64,000 bases of DNA from Ralstonia pickettii. GTDB taxonomy: Bacteria; Pseudomonadota; Gammaproteobacteria; Burkholderiales; Burkholderiaceae. The notes under the pieces were generated by a model. The model was not told where the DNA came from. It searched no databases and worked only from the letters and a program-made list of their open reading frames with translations. Both the position numbers and the translations under genes were made by a program. The stretch spans positions 248,001-312,000 of the forward strand of contig NZ_MCGB01000025.1 in NCBI RefSeq assembly GCF_001699815.1, read 5' to 3'. Positions 9,294 to 20,279 of this stretch are shown piece after piece. The first letter of the stretch is position 1; each line of letters starts with the position of its first letter.

Positions 9294-10196
9294 ATGACTT
9301 ATTGCGTCGCCATGCGCCTGGACGCAGGCCTTGTGTTCCTGTCTGACTCCCGTACCAACGCGGGCGTGGATGCTATTTCCACGTTCCGCAAGATGACCGT
9401 CTTCGAGCGCGAAGGCGATCGCGTCATGGTGCTGCTGACGGCCGGCAATCTCGCCATCAGCCAGGCGGTGCGCCAGGTGCTGACCGAAGCGCGCGGCAAG
9501 CCGCGCTCGCTGTGGACGGCGCGTGACATGTTCGAGGCGGCCACGATCGTGGGCGAGGCCGTACGAGACGTCTACGACCGCGACGCCGCGGCATTGGCCA
9601 AGGCCAAGATCGACTTCAATGTCAGCATCATCTTTGGCGGGCAGATCGGCGCAGAGCGGCCGCGCCTGTTCAACGTCTACGCGGCGGGAAACTTCATTGA
9701 AGCGACGCCCGAGAACTGCTATTTCCAGATTGGCGAAGCCAAGTACGGCAAGCCGATCATCGATCGCGTGGTCAGCCCCGGGCTGCCGCTGGATGAAGCC
9801 GCAAAATGCGCGCTCATCTCGATGGATTCGACGCTGAAGTCCAATATTTCGGTGGGCTTGCCGCTGGATCTGCTGGTCTACGAGGCCGACTCGCTGCATG
9901 TGACGCGCTTTGTCGCCATTGATGAAGAGAACCCATATTTCACGATGATTCGCGGCACATGGGGTAAGCGGCTGCGCCAGGTGTTTGCCGAAATCGACGA
10001 TCCGGATTGGGAAACCGGCACTTCGCCGTCGTATCCGCTGCGCCGCGAGGGACATCCCTCCGCAGAGGTTGAGCCCGTACGCATTGCGCCGCCTGCCGCC
10101 GACGCGCCAGCGGCGCCGGACCGTGCGCCCGGCCCCGCGTTGGAACAGGTTTCGACCATCCAGCGCGTGGCTGGCGGATCGCAGAAGTCGCACTGA
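9294..10196 (+). CDS. Anbu-type proteasome-like peptidase (bacterial proteasome homologue)
   Basis: The 300-residue protein begins MTYCVAMRLDAGLVFLSDSR, the signature of Anbu, an Ntn-hydrolase of the proteasome beta fold. Removing Met1 leaves Thr as the N-terminal nucleophile. Asp18 and Lys33 (17 and 32 in mature numbering) sit where the proteasome has Asp17 and Lys33, so the active site looks intact. The ATG at 9294 is therefore fixed by chemistry. About 60 C-terminal residues form a Pro/Ala-rich extension (SYPLRREGHPSAEVEP onward) beyond the usual core. The leader is pyrimidine-rich and lacks a Shine-Dalgarno. The physiological substrate of Anbu is unknown. Confidence 0.92.
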   Translation: MTYCVAMRLDAGLVFLSDSRTNAGVDAISTFRKMTVFEREGDRVMVLLTAGNLAISQAVRQVLTEARGKPRSLWTARDMFEAATIVGEAVRDVYDRDAAALAKAKIDFNVSIIFGGQIGAERPRLFNVYAAGNFIEATPENCYFQIGEAKYGKPIIDRVVSPGLPLDEAAKCALISMDSTLKSNISVGLPLDLLVYEADSLHVTRFVAIDEENPYFTMIRGTWGKRLRQVFAEIDDPDWETGTSPSYPLRREGHPSAEVEPVRIAPPAADAPAAPDRAPGPALEQVSTIQRVAGGSQKSH

Positions 10197-10213
10197 ACGG
10201 CACAGGATCTGCG

Positions 10214-11035
10214 ATGCGCGATGTGATGCTCTTTTCGCATGCCAACGGCTTTCCCGTCGGGACGTATCGCAAGATGCTGGGCGTGCTGGGTGACGAATTC
10301 GACATCCGCGCGGTGGAGCGCTTTGGGCACGATCCACGTTTCCCCGTCACACGTTCGTGGCCTGGCCTGGTGAAAGAGCTGCTTGCGGAAATCGACGCGC
10401 AGCCCGAGCCGGTCTGGCTGGTAGGGCACTCGCTGGGCGGTTTTTTGAGCTTGATGGCGGCACTTCGTCGGCCCGAGCGCGTGCGCGGCGTCGTGATGCT
10501 TGATTCACCGATCATTGCGGGGTGGCGCGCCAAGCTGCTGCGCGTTGCGCAGTGGCTGGACATTGATGAGAGCCAATCACCTGCCGCAGCAACGAAGAAC
10601 CGGCGCCACCTGTGGCCTGATCTCGACTCCGTCTGGAGCCACTTCAAGGCCAAGCGCAAGTTCGACCGTTGGGACGAAGACGTGCTGCGCGACTATGTCG
10701 AGCATGGTACAGAGCCCACCGGCCGTGACCATGAGCGCACACTGCGTTTCTCTCGCGAAATCGAATACCAGATCTACCGGACCTTGCCGACCAACATGGG
10801 GCGAAAGGTTGCGGGCGGCACGGCGTTTCCGGTCAGTTTCGTGGCAGGCACCCGCTCGCGCGAGATTCGGCAGGTCGGACTGGGCGCCACCCGGCGCATC
10901 GTCGGCAGCAGGCTGCGCTGGATCGAGGGCAGCCACCTCTATCCGATGGAAAAGCCGCTGGAAACGGCCGGGTTGATCCGCGAGTTGATCCACGAAATGC
11001 GCGCCAACGCAGGCTCCATGCCGCACGCCGCATAG
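10214..11035 (+). CDS. Alpha/beta hydrolase
   Basis: The 273-residue protein has the alpha/beta hydrolase fold with oxyanion-region SHANGFPVGTY at residues 8-18, nucleophile elbow GHSLGG (Ser73), an acidic residue in LDSPI or later and a C-terminal histidine in EGSHLYPMEKP. No signal peptide. It begins 17 bp after Anbu in the same direction, so it is probably co-transcribed with it. The substrate cannot be read from sequence. Confidence 0.88.
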   Translation: MRDVMLFSHANGFPVGTYRKMLGVLGDEFDIRAVERFGHDPRFPVTRSWPGLVKELLAEIDAQPEPVWLVGHSLGGFLSLMAALRRPERVRGVVMLDSPIIAGWRAKLLRVAQWLDIDESQSPAAATKNRRHLWPDLDSVWSHFKAKRKFDRWDEDVLRDYVEHGTEPTGRDHERTLRFSREIEYQIYRTLPTNMGRKVAGGTAFPVSFVAGTRSREIRQVGLGATRRIVGSRLRWIEGSHLYPMEKPLETAGLIRELIHEMRANAGSMPHAA

Positions 11036-11095
11036 GCAAGACCGCGCTGGGGCAAATTCCACCGTTCTGTCACGGATCGGAGAGGGGACCTTTGC

Positions 11096-11101
11096 TATAA
11101 T
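11096..11101 (+). promoter_or_regulatory. -10 box of pyrG
   Basis: A consensus TATAAT at 11096-11101 lies 25 bp before the pyrG ATG, giving a predicted leader of about 20 nt. No convincing -35 hexamer is seen at the proper spacing. Confidence 0.6.
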
Positions 11102-11123
11102 CCGGCTTTCCCCGGCAAGCTAG

Positions 11124-12788
<1,665 letters not shown>

Positions 12789-12809
12789 GCGCCGGCACAC
12801 GGGAACATC

Positions 12810-13664
12810 ATGAAACTCTGCGATTTCGAAGTCGGCCTCGACAAACCGTTCTTCCTGATTGCCGGCACCTGCGTGATCGAATCCGAGCAGATGGCGATCG
12901 ACACCGCCGGTACGCTCAAGGAGATCACGGGTGCGTTGGGCATTCCGTTCATCTACAAGTCGTCGTTCGACAAGGCGAACCGCTCGTCGGACGCTTCGTT
13001 CCGCGGTCTGGGCATGGAAGAGGGGCTGCGCATTCTGTCGGAGGTCCGTCGCCAGGTGGGCGTGCCGGTGCTGACCGACATCCACGAGATCGACGAGATC
13101 AAGCCGGTGGCCGAAGTCGTGGACGTGCTCCAGACGCCGGCGTTCCTGTGCCGCCAGACCGATTTCATCCGCGCCTGCGCGCAGAGCGGCAAGCCCGTCA
13201 ACATCAAGAAGGGCCAGTTCCTCGCACCGCACGACATGAAGAATGTCATCGACAAGGCGCGTCACGCTGCCCGCGATGCCGGTCTGCCGGAAGACAACTT
13301 CATGGCCTGCGAGCGCGGCGCCTCGTTCGGTTACAACAACCTGGTGTCGGACATGCGCTCGCTGGCGATCATGCGCGAGACGGGGGCGCCGGTGGTGTTC
13401 GACGCCACGCATTCGGTGCAATTGCCGGGCGGCCAGGGCACCAGTTCGGGCGGCCAGCGGGAGTTCGTGCCGGTGCTGGCTCGTGCCGCGATCGCTGTGG
13501 GGGTTGCAGGTGTCTTCATGGAAACGCACCCCGATCCCGCATGCGCAAAATCAGATGGCCCGAATGCTGTGCCGCTGCGGCGCATGAAAGACTTGCTGTC
13601 AGTACTGAAAGAACTGGATGCGCTCACCAAGCGCAGCGGTTTCCTGGAAAATCAGTTCGACTGA
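12810..13664 (+). CDS. kdsA: 3-deoxy-8-phosphooctulonate synthase (KDO8P synthase)
   Basis: Condenses phosphoenolpyruvate with arabinose 5-phosphate to KDO 8-phosphate for the LPS inner core. The 284-residue product has the family segments [21 protein letters not shown] and the C-terminal [10 protein letters not shown] stretch. Full length; cytoplasmic. It is 21 bp downstream of pyrG, so probably in the same transcript. Confidence 0.97.
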   Translation: MKLCDFEVGLDKPFFLIAGTCVIESEQMAIDTAGTLKEITGALGIPFIYKSSFDKANRSSDASFRGLGMEEGLRILSEVRRQVGVPVLTDIHEIDEIKPVAEVVDVLQTPAFLCRQTDFIRACAQSGKPVNIKKGQFLAPHDMKNVIDKARHAARDAGLPEDNFMACERGASFGYNNLVSDMRSLAIMRETGAPVVFDATHSVQLPGGQGTSSGGQREFVPVLARAAIAVGVAGVFMETHPDPACAKSDGPNAVPLRRMKDLLSVLKELDALTKRSGFLENQFD

Positions 13665-13756
13665 TTTCCCCCGATGACCGGCGGCTCTACCAGCCGCCGC
13701 TGTCGTTTTCGGTTCAGCCCAGTTCAGTTTTCGTTTCGGCATCCGGAGAGAGACAC

Positions 13757-14047
13757 ATGGCCGCTGGCTACATCCTCGCGTACGTGGACGTGACAGACCC
13801 CGTGCAGTACGAGCAATACAAGACGCTGTCGACCAAGGCCATGCAAGCGCACGGCGCCGAGCCGCTGGTGCGCGGCGGCAAGACCGAGCCACTGGAAGGC
13901 GAGTGGAACCCTACCCGCATCGTTGTGCTCAAGTTCCCGAGCTACGATGCCGCCAAGACGTTCTACAACAGCGAGGAATATCGCGCTGCGCGCAATGCGC
14001 GCGCCAACGCTGCCAACATGAACATGATCGTGGTCGAAGGCATTTAA
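13757..14047 (+). CDS. DUF1330 domain protein
   Basis: A 96-residue protein of the DUF1330 family (dimeric ferredoxin-like alpha-beta fold), with AAGYILAYVDVTDPVQYEQY at the start and the conserved VVLKFPSYDAAKTFYNSEEY in the second half. The ATG at 13757 has a purine-rich GGAGAGAGA just upstream; a longer frame from 13148 lies inside kdsA. Biochemical role unknown. Located between kdsA and eno. Confidence 0.9.
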   Translation: MAAGYILAYVDVTDPVQYEQYKTLSTKAMQAHGAEPLVRGGKTEPLEGEWNPTRIVVLKFPSYDAAKTFYNSEEYRAARNARANAANMNMIVVEGI

Positions 14048-15385
<1,338 letters not shown>

Positions 15386-15413
15386 TTCCTCGCAGTTTTG
15401 CCCTGCATGACTG

Positions 15414-15438
15414 TGCGACCGCCGCTCTGGCGGTCGCA
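15414..15438 (+). terminator. Perfect hairpin between eno and ftsB, without a T run
   Basis: TGCGACCGCC at 15414-15423 pairs perfectly with GGCGGTCGCA at 15429-15438 around a GCTCT loop. Only a weak T stretch follows, so it may be an attenuator or 3'-end stabiliser that lowers read-through from strongly expressed eno into ftsB, rather than a complete terminator. Confidence 0.45.
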
Positions 15439-15476
15439 TGGCATTTGGGGCCCGAGTCCTGCCAACGCTTGTCTCT

Positions 15477-15812
15477 ATGCGCCTGATTACGCTGTTCCTG
15501 CTGCTGTTACTGCTTGCCATCCAGTACCCACTCTGGCTGGGCAAGGGTGGTTGGTTGCGCGTGTGGGACATGCAAAAGCAGGTGACGGCACAGAATCAGC
15601 GCAACGCTGAACTGAAGCAGCGCAACACCAAGCTCGAAGGTGAAGTGAAGGATCTGAAGGAAGGCACGGGCGCCATTGAAGAGCGCGCGCGCTATGAGCT
15701 CGGGATGGTGAAGGACGACGAAGGCTTCGTGCAATTTGTCGCCCCGGCCCCGAAAACCAGCGAGACTCCGCTACCGCCGCCCCCTCCGGCGGGTCAGCAG
15801 GCGCATCACTGA
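15477..15812 (+). CDS. ftsB: Cell division protein FtsB
   Basis: Bitopic divisome protein that forms a complex with FtsL and FtsQ. From the ATG at 15477 the 111-residue product begins [22 protein letters not shown], a single membrane helix, followed by a coiled coil (about 30-65, rich in Gln, Asn, Leu, Lys and Glu) and a Pro-rich tail. The family motif [16 protein letters not shown] is present. A longer frame from 15438 would put the helix internally and is unlikely. The eno-ftsB order is conserved in proteobacteria. Confidence 0.93.
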   Translation: MRLITLFLLLLLLAIQYPLWLGKGGWLRVWDMQKQVTAQNQRNAELKQRNTKLEGEVKDLKEGTGAIEERARYELGMVKDDEGFVQFVAPAPKTSETPLPPPPPAGQQAHH

Positions 15813-15869
15813 GCCCGCCATGCGAACGCGTCCAACAGACGCGCTCGCCTTGACGACAATTTCCGGGTT

Positions 15870-16283
15870 TTACCAGTAGTACGGATAGCCCCACACGGGT
15901 GCACCGTAGCTGACGCCCCAGCCGCCCCGGTGGCGCCATCCGCTGCCGTAATACACCGAATAGCCTCCGTAGTACGGGTACGGTGCGTAATACGGCGCCG
16001 CAGCATAGGCACGCGCCTCGGCATCGCGTCTGATGGCTTGATCCGATTCGCGCAGTGCCTTGGCATTCAGCGCATCCAGCTTTTTGCGGTCTTCCGCCGA
16101 CAACGGCGCCGGTGCCGCAGCCTGCGTATTGTCCGGTAGCCGGGCGGTGTAGGGCGTGCCTCCCGGTCCACGCGGCACGGCAACACAGGCTGACGCCAGC
16201 AGCGCGGCCCCGATCGGCAACGCCAGCGCGCCAGCACGAGAGAAATTCAACGATCGCAAGGACGAAGAAGTGAGCTTGGACAT
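15870..16283 (-). CDS. Predicted small lipoprotein, Tyr/Gly-rich C terminus
   Basis: A 137-residue protein of unknown function. The N terminus has a basic start, a hydrophobic stretch and a lipobox ending in Cys33 (LLASAC), so it is predicted to be lipid-anchored. The middle is charged (LSAEDRKKLDALNAKALRESDQ in part) and the end is rich in Tyr, Gly, Pro and Trp, as in surface-exposed flexible tails. It converges with ftsB. Its upstream region (16284-16388) separates it from hslO on the same strand. Confidence 0.8.
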   Translation of the reverse strand: MSKLTSSSLRSLNFSRAGALALPIGAALLASACVAVPRGPGGTPYTARLPDNTQAAAPAPLSAEDRKKLDALNAKALRESDQAIRRDAEARAYAAAPYYAPYPYYGGYSVYYGSGWRHRGGWGVSYGAPVWGYPYYW

Positions 16284-16388
16284 GGTGCGCTCCGCAGCAA
16301 GCGGCAGATGAGGGGGCTGGCGATTTAGAGCGTGGGCGGCACTGATAAGTGCCGCGCGCTACGCGCACTTCATACTATGTCGCCGTGT

Positions 16389-17402
16389 TCAGTGGCGCTG
16401 GTCGGATGCGCCCTGAATACCCTGCGCGACAGTGTCTTGTGCGAAGAGCTGTGCACAATCCACGGCGTCGAAGCTGTAGTGCTGGCCGCAGAATTCGCAG
16501 TCGATTTCCACCTTGCCGCGTTCTTCCAGAATGCTGTCGACCTCGGGTTGGCCGAGCGAACGCAGCATGGATCCCACGCGCAGACGCGAGCACGAGCAGC
16601 GGAAACGCGGGCTCTGCGGCTCGAACATGCGGATGCCGGCGGCTTCCATTTCTTCCCAGTACAGGCGCTTGATGAGCGTGTCGATGGGCTGCCCGAGCAG
16701 TTCGTCGCGGCGCAGCGTCTTGCCGAGCTGGCAAACGCGTTCCCACGTGTCGAGGTCTTGCTCCTGCACGTCCTTGTGCAGAGGCTGGCCGGTCTCGCCC
16801 ACCTGTGCGAACACATGGCCCGTGCGGCCTTCCATCGCACCGCCATACGAAGGCAAGCGTTGCAGCAGCATGCCCGACGCGACCTTGCCGTCGGCAGCCA
16901 GCCATAGACGCGTGTCGAGCTGCTCGGAGCTTTGCATGTAGTGCTCAAGCACTTCGGTGATGCTGGCGAGCGGCCCGTTCTCGTCCGACAGCGGCACGAT
17001 GCCCTGATATGGCTGCTGGCCGGGCAGCTTGTCTTGCGGATCGAGCGTGATGGCGAAGCGCCCGTTGCCGTGCACGTTGACCATGGTGGCCAGCGTGGCG
17101 TCGTCGGCAATCTCGGCACCTTCGGCAATCTTGGCCGTGGCCCGCATCGACAGGTCGGAGTTGCACTCCACGACCAGCATGCGCACCGGGCCGTCGCCGT
17201 GCAGTTGCATCACCAGTGCGCCGTTGAACTTGAGGTTGGCCGACAGCAGCGCAGCAGCGGCCATCATCTCGCCCAGCAGCGTGCTGACCGGGGCGGGGTA
17301 GCGGCGGCGGTTCAGCACTTCTTGCCACGTGCCTTCCAGGCGCACCAGTTCACCGCGCACGGGCGCAGCGTCAAATACAAATTTCTTCAGCTCGTCAGTC
17401 AT
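16389..17402 (-). CDS. hslO: Redox-regulated chaperone Hsp33
   Basis: Holdase chaperone activated by oxidative unfolding. The 337-residue product has the Hsp33 core and the C-terminal zinc switch with Cys269 and Cys271 (CSCSR) and Cys302 and Cys305 (CEFC), all four present. Slightly longer than the E. coli protein because of an N-terminal and a linker extension. Its start overlaps the stop of the gamma-carbonic anhydrase gene by 4 bp, so the two are translationally coupled. Confidence 0.97.
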   Translation of the reverse strand: MTDELKKFVFDAAPVRGELVRLEGTWQEVLNRRRYPAPVSTLLGEMMAAAALLSANLKFNGALVMQLHGDGPVRMLVVECNSDLSMRATAKIAEGAEIADDATLATMVNVHGNGRFAITLDPQDKLPGQQPYQGIVPLSDENGPLASITEVLEHYMQSSEQLDTRLWLAADGKVASGMLLQRLPSYGGAMEGRTGHVFAQVGETGQPLHKDVQEQDLDTWERVCQLGKTLRRDELLGQPIDTLIKRLYWEEMEAAGIRMFEPQSPRFRCSCSRLRVGSMLRSLGQPEVDSILEERGKVEIDCEFCGQHYSFDAVDCAQLFAQDTVAQGIQGASDQRH

Positions 17403-17926
17403 CCATCAATCCGTTTCAGTTGCTGCTTGTACATCGCCTGACGCACTGCATACGTTTCGGTGTTCAGGTGCATCTTGGCAATGTCGTCTTCCGTCAGTTT
17501 GCGCACGGCCTTCGCAGGCGCGCCCAGAATGAGCGTGCCGTCTTCGAAGACCTTGCCTTCGGTGACGATCGCACCCGCGCCCACCAGGCAGTTCTTGCCG
17601 ATCACCGCGCGATTGAGCACCACCGCCTGGATGCCGATCAGAGAGCCTTCGCCGATCGTGCAGCCATGGAGCATGGCCTGGTGGCCGATCGTTACGCGGT
17701 CGCCGATGTTCAGCGGGCAACCCGGGTCGGTGTGCAGCACCGAGCCTTCCTGCACGTTGCTGGCCTCGCCCACGGTAATCGGCTCGTTGTCGCCGCGGAT
17801 GACGGCACCGGGCCACACGCTCGCGCGAGCCTTCAGCTCCACGCAGCCGATGACGGTCGCTTCCGGGGCCACATAGGCGTTGGCGTCAATGGTCGGTGCA
17901 ACATCGCCGAGTTGGTAGAGGGCCAT
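17399..17926 (-). CDS. Gamma-carbonic anhydrase-like hexapeptide protein (YrdA/PaaY type)
   Basis: A 175-residue left-handed beta-helix protein starting MALYQLGDVAPTIDANAYVA. It has the histidines of the gamma-carbonic anhydrase metal site (SVLHTD, TIGHQAMLHGC) and the typical C-terminal helix. The start at 17926 is where homology-like sequence begins; the open frame continues to 18400 but overlaps the divergent DUF455 gene. Enzymatic activity is not certain, as many members are of unknown function. It forms a two-gene operon with hslO. Confidence 0.92.
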   Translation of the reverse strand: MALYQLGDVAPTIDANAYVAPEATVIGCVELKARASVWPGAVIRGDNEPITVGEASNVQEGSVLHTDPGCPLNIGDRVTIGHQAMLHGCTIGEGSLIGIQAVVLNRAVIGKNCLVGAGAIVTEGKVFEDGTLILGAPAKAVRKLTEDDIAKMHLNTETYAVRQAMYKQQLKRIDG

Positions 17927-18010
17927 GCGATCGGTCTCCAGAGTCTGCTTAGGTGGGGGAAAAGAGCGCGTCTTCAAGCTTGCCGGGCAAGGCAGGCCGA
18001 TGCGTCGAAT

Positions 18011-18016
18011 TAAAAT
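18011..18016 (+). promoter_or_regulatory. -10 box of the DUF455 gene
   Basis: TAAAAT at 18011-18016 in the divergent gap puts the transcription start near 18023. This excludes the in-frame ATG at 18015 and supports the ATG at 18042 as the true start. Confidence 0.45.
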
Positions 18017-18041
18017 GGCGGAAAGTCCAAATTGTACGCTG

Positions 18042-18884
18042 ATGACCGCTTCGCAACCTCGCCACCAAACGCCCGCTGACACACTGCGCCATGCTGCCCT
18101 GGCCGCGCTGTGTCTCACCGATCCGGCCAGCAAGGTGGACGCCACGCTGCGTCTGGGCGAGCGCGCCAAGAACGCCGACGACGCGAGCTGGGGCATTGAC
18201 GAGGCCATTGCGGCACCAGCAAACGGTGTCCCCGGCCGCCCCGCCGTACCGGTGCTCGTGCCGCCGTCCGAGGTTCCGCGCCGTCGTGCGATCGATACGC
18301 CACGCGGTCGCGGCGCGCTGCTGCACGCGCTCGCGCACATCGAATTCAATGCCATCAATCTTGCACTCGACGCGGTGTGGCGTTTTGCCGGGATGCCCAC
18401 GGCGTTCTACCAGGACTGGACGCGCGTGGCGGCGGAAGAAGCGACGCACTTTTCGCTGCTTTCTGCCCATCTGGCCACGCTCGATTGCCGCTACGGCGAT
18501 CACCCGGCCCATGACGGCCTTTGGCAGATGACGGAGAAAACCGCCGCCGATCCGCTCGCGCGCATGGCGCTGGTGCCGCGCACGCTGGAGGCGCGCGGGC
18601 TCGATGCCTCTCCGCCAATCCGCGCCAAGTTGGCGCAGGCGGGCGACATGGCCGCCGCGGGCATCCTCGACATCATCCTGCGCGACGAGATTGGCCACGT
18701 GGCGGTCGGCAACCGCTGGTACCGCTGGCTGTGCGAGCGCGCGGGGCTCGATCCCGTGCCGACGTATCGCAAGCTGGCCGAGCAATACGGTGCGCCGCGT
18801 TTGCGCGGGCCATTCAATCTCGAGGCGCGCCGCCAAGCTGGTTTCGACGACGACGAAATCGCCGCGCTGGAAGCCTCGTTCTAA
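18042..18884 (+). CDS. Ferritin-like DUF455 domain protein
   Basis: A 280-residue helical protein of the DUF455 family, a ferritin-like superfamily member. Candidate metal ligands are in HIEFNAINLALDAVWRF, EEATHFSLL and DEIGHVAVGN, each an E/H pair spaced as in di-iron four-helix bundles. Family function is not established. I chose the ATG at 18042 (MTASQPRH) because the upstream ATG overlaps the -10 box. It diverges from the gamma-carbonic anhydrase gene. Confidence 0.9.
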   Translation: MTASQPRHQTPADTLRHAALAALCLTDPASKVDATLRLGERAKNADDASWGIDEAIAAPANGVPGRPAVPVLVPPSEVPRRRAIDTPRGRGALLHALAHIEFNAINLALDAVWRFAGMPTAFYQDWTRVAAEEATHFSLLSAHLATLDCRYGDHPAHDGLWQMTEKTAADPLARMALVPRTLEARGLDASPPIRAKLAQAGDMAAAGILDIILRDEIGHVAVGNRWYRWLCERAGLDPVPTYRKLAEQYGAPRLRGPFNLEARRQAGFDDDEIAALEASF

Positions 18885-18910
18885 GCGCCACGGCGCAGCT
18901 CATCCGCCGC

Positions 18911-18939
18911 TATAATCCCGAGAAAAAGAACGATCGTTC
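18911..18939 (+). promoter_or_regulatory. Promoter -10 box with a 12-bp palindromic operator candidate
   Basis: A consensus TATAAT at 18911-18916 is followed by the perfect palindrome GAACGATCGTTC at 18928-18939, covering the expected transcription start of the downstream hydrolase gene. The position and symmetry are those of a TetR-type repressor site. No regulator gene lies beside it in this window. Confidence 0.55.
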
Positions 18940-18963
18940 GATTTATATTCGGTGACGGAAACC

Positions 18964-19881
18964 ATGAACTCCACCACACAGCCTGCCGTGCGCCTGGCAT
19001 CCCGCTCGACGTACCTGCCCGTGCGCGGCCTGCGCTACCACATCCGCGAATGGGGCGAGCCGGGTGCGCCAATCCTCTTCCTGTTTCACGGGTGGATGGA
19101 TGTGTCGGCATCGTTCCAGTTTCTGGTCGACGCGCTGCGCCAGCGCTGGCATATCGTGGCGCCGGATTGGCGCGGCTACGGCCAGACCGCCCGGCCCACG
19201 GACGCCCCCGGCGTCGAGAGCTACTGGTTTGCCGATTACGTGGCCGACCTCGAAGCCATCATCGACCACTACCAGCCGGAAGGGCAGGTGACGCTGGTCG
19301 GGCACAGCCTGGGCGCCAACGTGGTTTGCCTGTACGCGGGTATCCGGCCCGAGCGCGTGCGGCGCGTGGTGGATCTGGAAGGCTTCGGCATGTCGGCGTC
19401 GAAGGCATCGCAGGCGCCGCGCCGCTATGCGCGATGGCTCGACGAGCTGAAGGACAAGCCGCGCCTGAACACCTACGCGACCGTCGAGGACGTCGCCGCG
19501 CGCCTGCAGAAGACCAACCCACGCCTGCCGGCCGACAAGGCCGCATTCCTGGCGCAACACTGGTCGAGCCAGAATGCTGACGGCCGCTGGGAGATCCTCG
19601 GCGACCCCGCGCACAAGATCATCAATCCGCAGCTTTATCGGCTGGATGAGGTGATGGAAATCTGGCGCCGTGTTACCGCCCCCGTGCTGCACGTCGAGGC
19701 AGTCGATTCGCCCACACTAAAAGCCATTGCTGGCGACGTGCCGCTGGCCGAGTTCAAGACGCGCTTTACGGCGTTTCCTGATTTCCGTGAGGTGCTGATT
19801 GCGGATGCAGGGCACATGCTGCATCACGATCAGCCTGAACAGGTGGCCGCGCTGATCGAAGAGTTCTGTTTGCAGCGCTAA
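18964..19881 (+). CDS. Alpha/beta hydrolase
   Basis: The 305-residue protein has the alpha/beta hydrolase fold with the oxyanion region LFHGWMDVSASF, nucleophile elbow GHSLGAN, and a late histidine in DAGHMLHHDQPE. No signal peptide. The ATG at 18964 follows GGTGACGGA; the GTG at 18952 is an alternative start four codons upstream. Possible esterase, lipase or haloalkane-type hydrolase; the substrate is not readable. A palindrome over its promoter suggests repression. Confidence 0.9.
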   Translation: MNSTTQPAVRLASRSTYLPVRGLRYHIREWGEPGAPILFLFHGWMDVSASFQFLVDALRQRWHIVAPDWRGYGQTARPTDAPGVESYWFADYVADLEAIIDHYQPEGQVTLVGHSLGANVVCLYAGIRPERVRRVVDLEGFGMSASKASQAPRRYARWLDELKDKPRLNTYATVEDVAARLQKTNPRLPADKAAFLAQHWSSQNADGRWEILGDPAHKIINPQLYRLDEVMEIWRRVTAPVLHVEAVDSPTLKAIAGDVPLAEFKTRFTAFPDFREVLIADAGHMLHHDQPEQVAALIEEFCLQR

Positions 19882-19889
19882 GCGGCAGG

Positions 19890-20279
19890 TCAATCAAGAA
19901 ACCGCTGCGCCGCGCCGGGCGGCGGCAGAATGCAGGTGTCTGACCGCCCAAACCATCGATAGCGATTGCGTGCAACGCGGCGATACAACGCGTCGCGCAG
20001 CGTTGCGGGGATCAACCAGCCGATCCAGGCCAAGCGCCACGGCCAGCCAAGCGCATGCAGGATGCGCAGGACGGCCGCGCTTTCACGCCACGCACGGCCG
20101 TCTCGCACGAAGAGCACGGTATCCACGTCATCCGGATTCACGCCGGCCTGCGCGAGCAGCTGCCGCCCAGTTTGACCCTGCATGGACGCGAAGCGCAGCA
20201 ACCCTTGCCGGTCATGCCGCAGCAGAAACTGGATGGAGCCGCTGCACAGCAGGCAGTGCGCATCGTAGACGACGATCAT
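19890..20279 (-). CDS. DCC-family thiol-disulfide oxidoreductase-like protein (DUF393)
   Basis: A 129-residue protein starting MIVVYDAHCLLCSGSIQFLL. The D-x-x-C-x-x-C motif (YDAHCLLC) is the family hallmark and suggests thiol redox chemistry. The C terminus has the usual RYRWFGRSDTC. Last gene of a three-gene minus-strand operon; its start overlaps the DUF4166 stop by 4 bp. The substrate is unknown. Confidence 0.92.
   Translation of the reverse strand: MIVVYDAHCLLCSGSIQFLLRHDRQGLLRFASMQGQTGRQLLAQAGVNPDDVDTVLFVRDGRAWRESAAVLRILHALGWPWRLAWIGWLIPATLRDALYRRVARNRYRWFGRSDTCILPPPGAAQRFLD

Noticed and set aside
17927-18400. Upstream extension of the gamma-carbonic anhydrase frame
   Set aside because: It overlaps the DUF455 gene and is unlike the family. 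The start at 17926 is typical.
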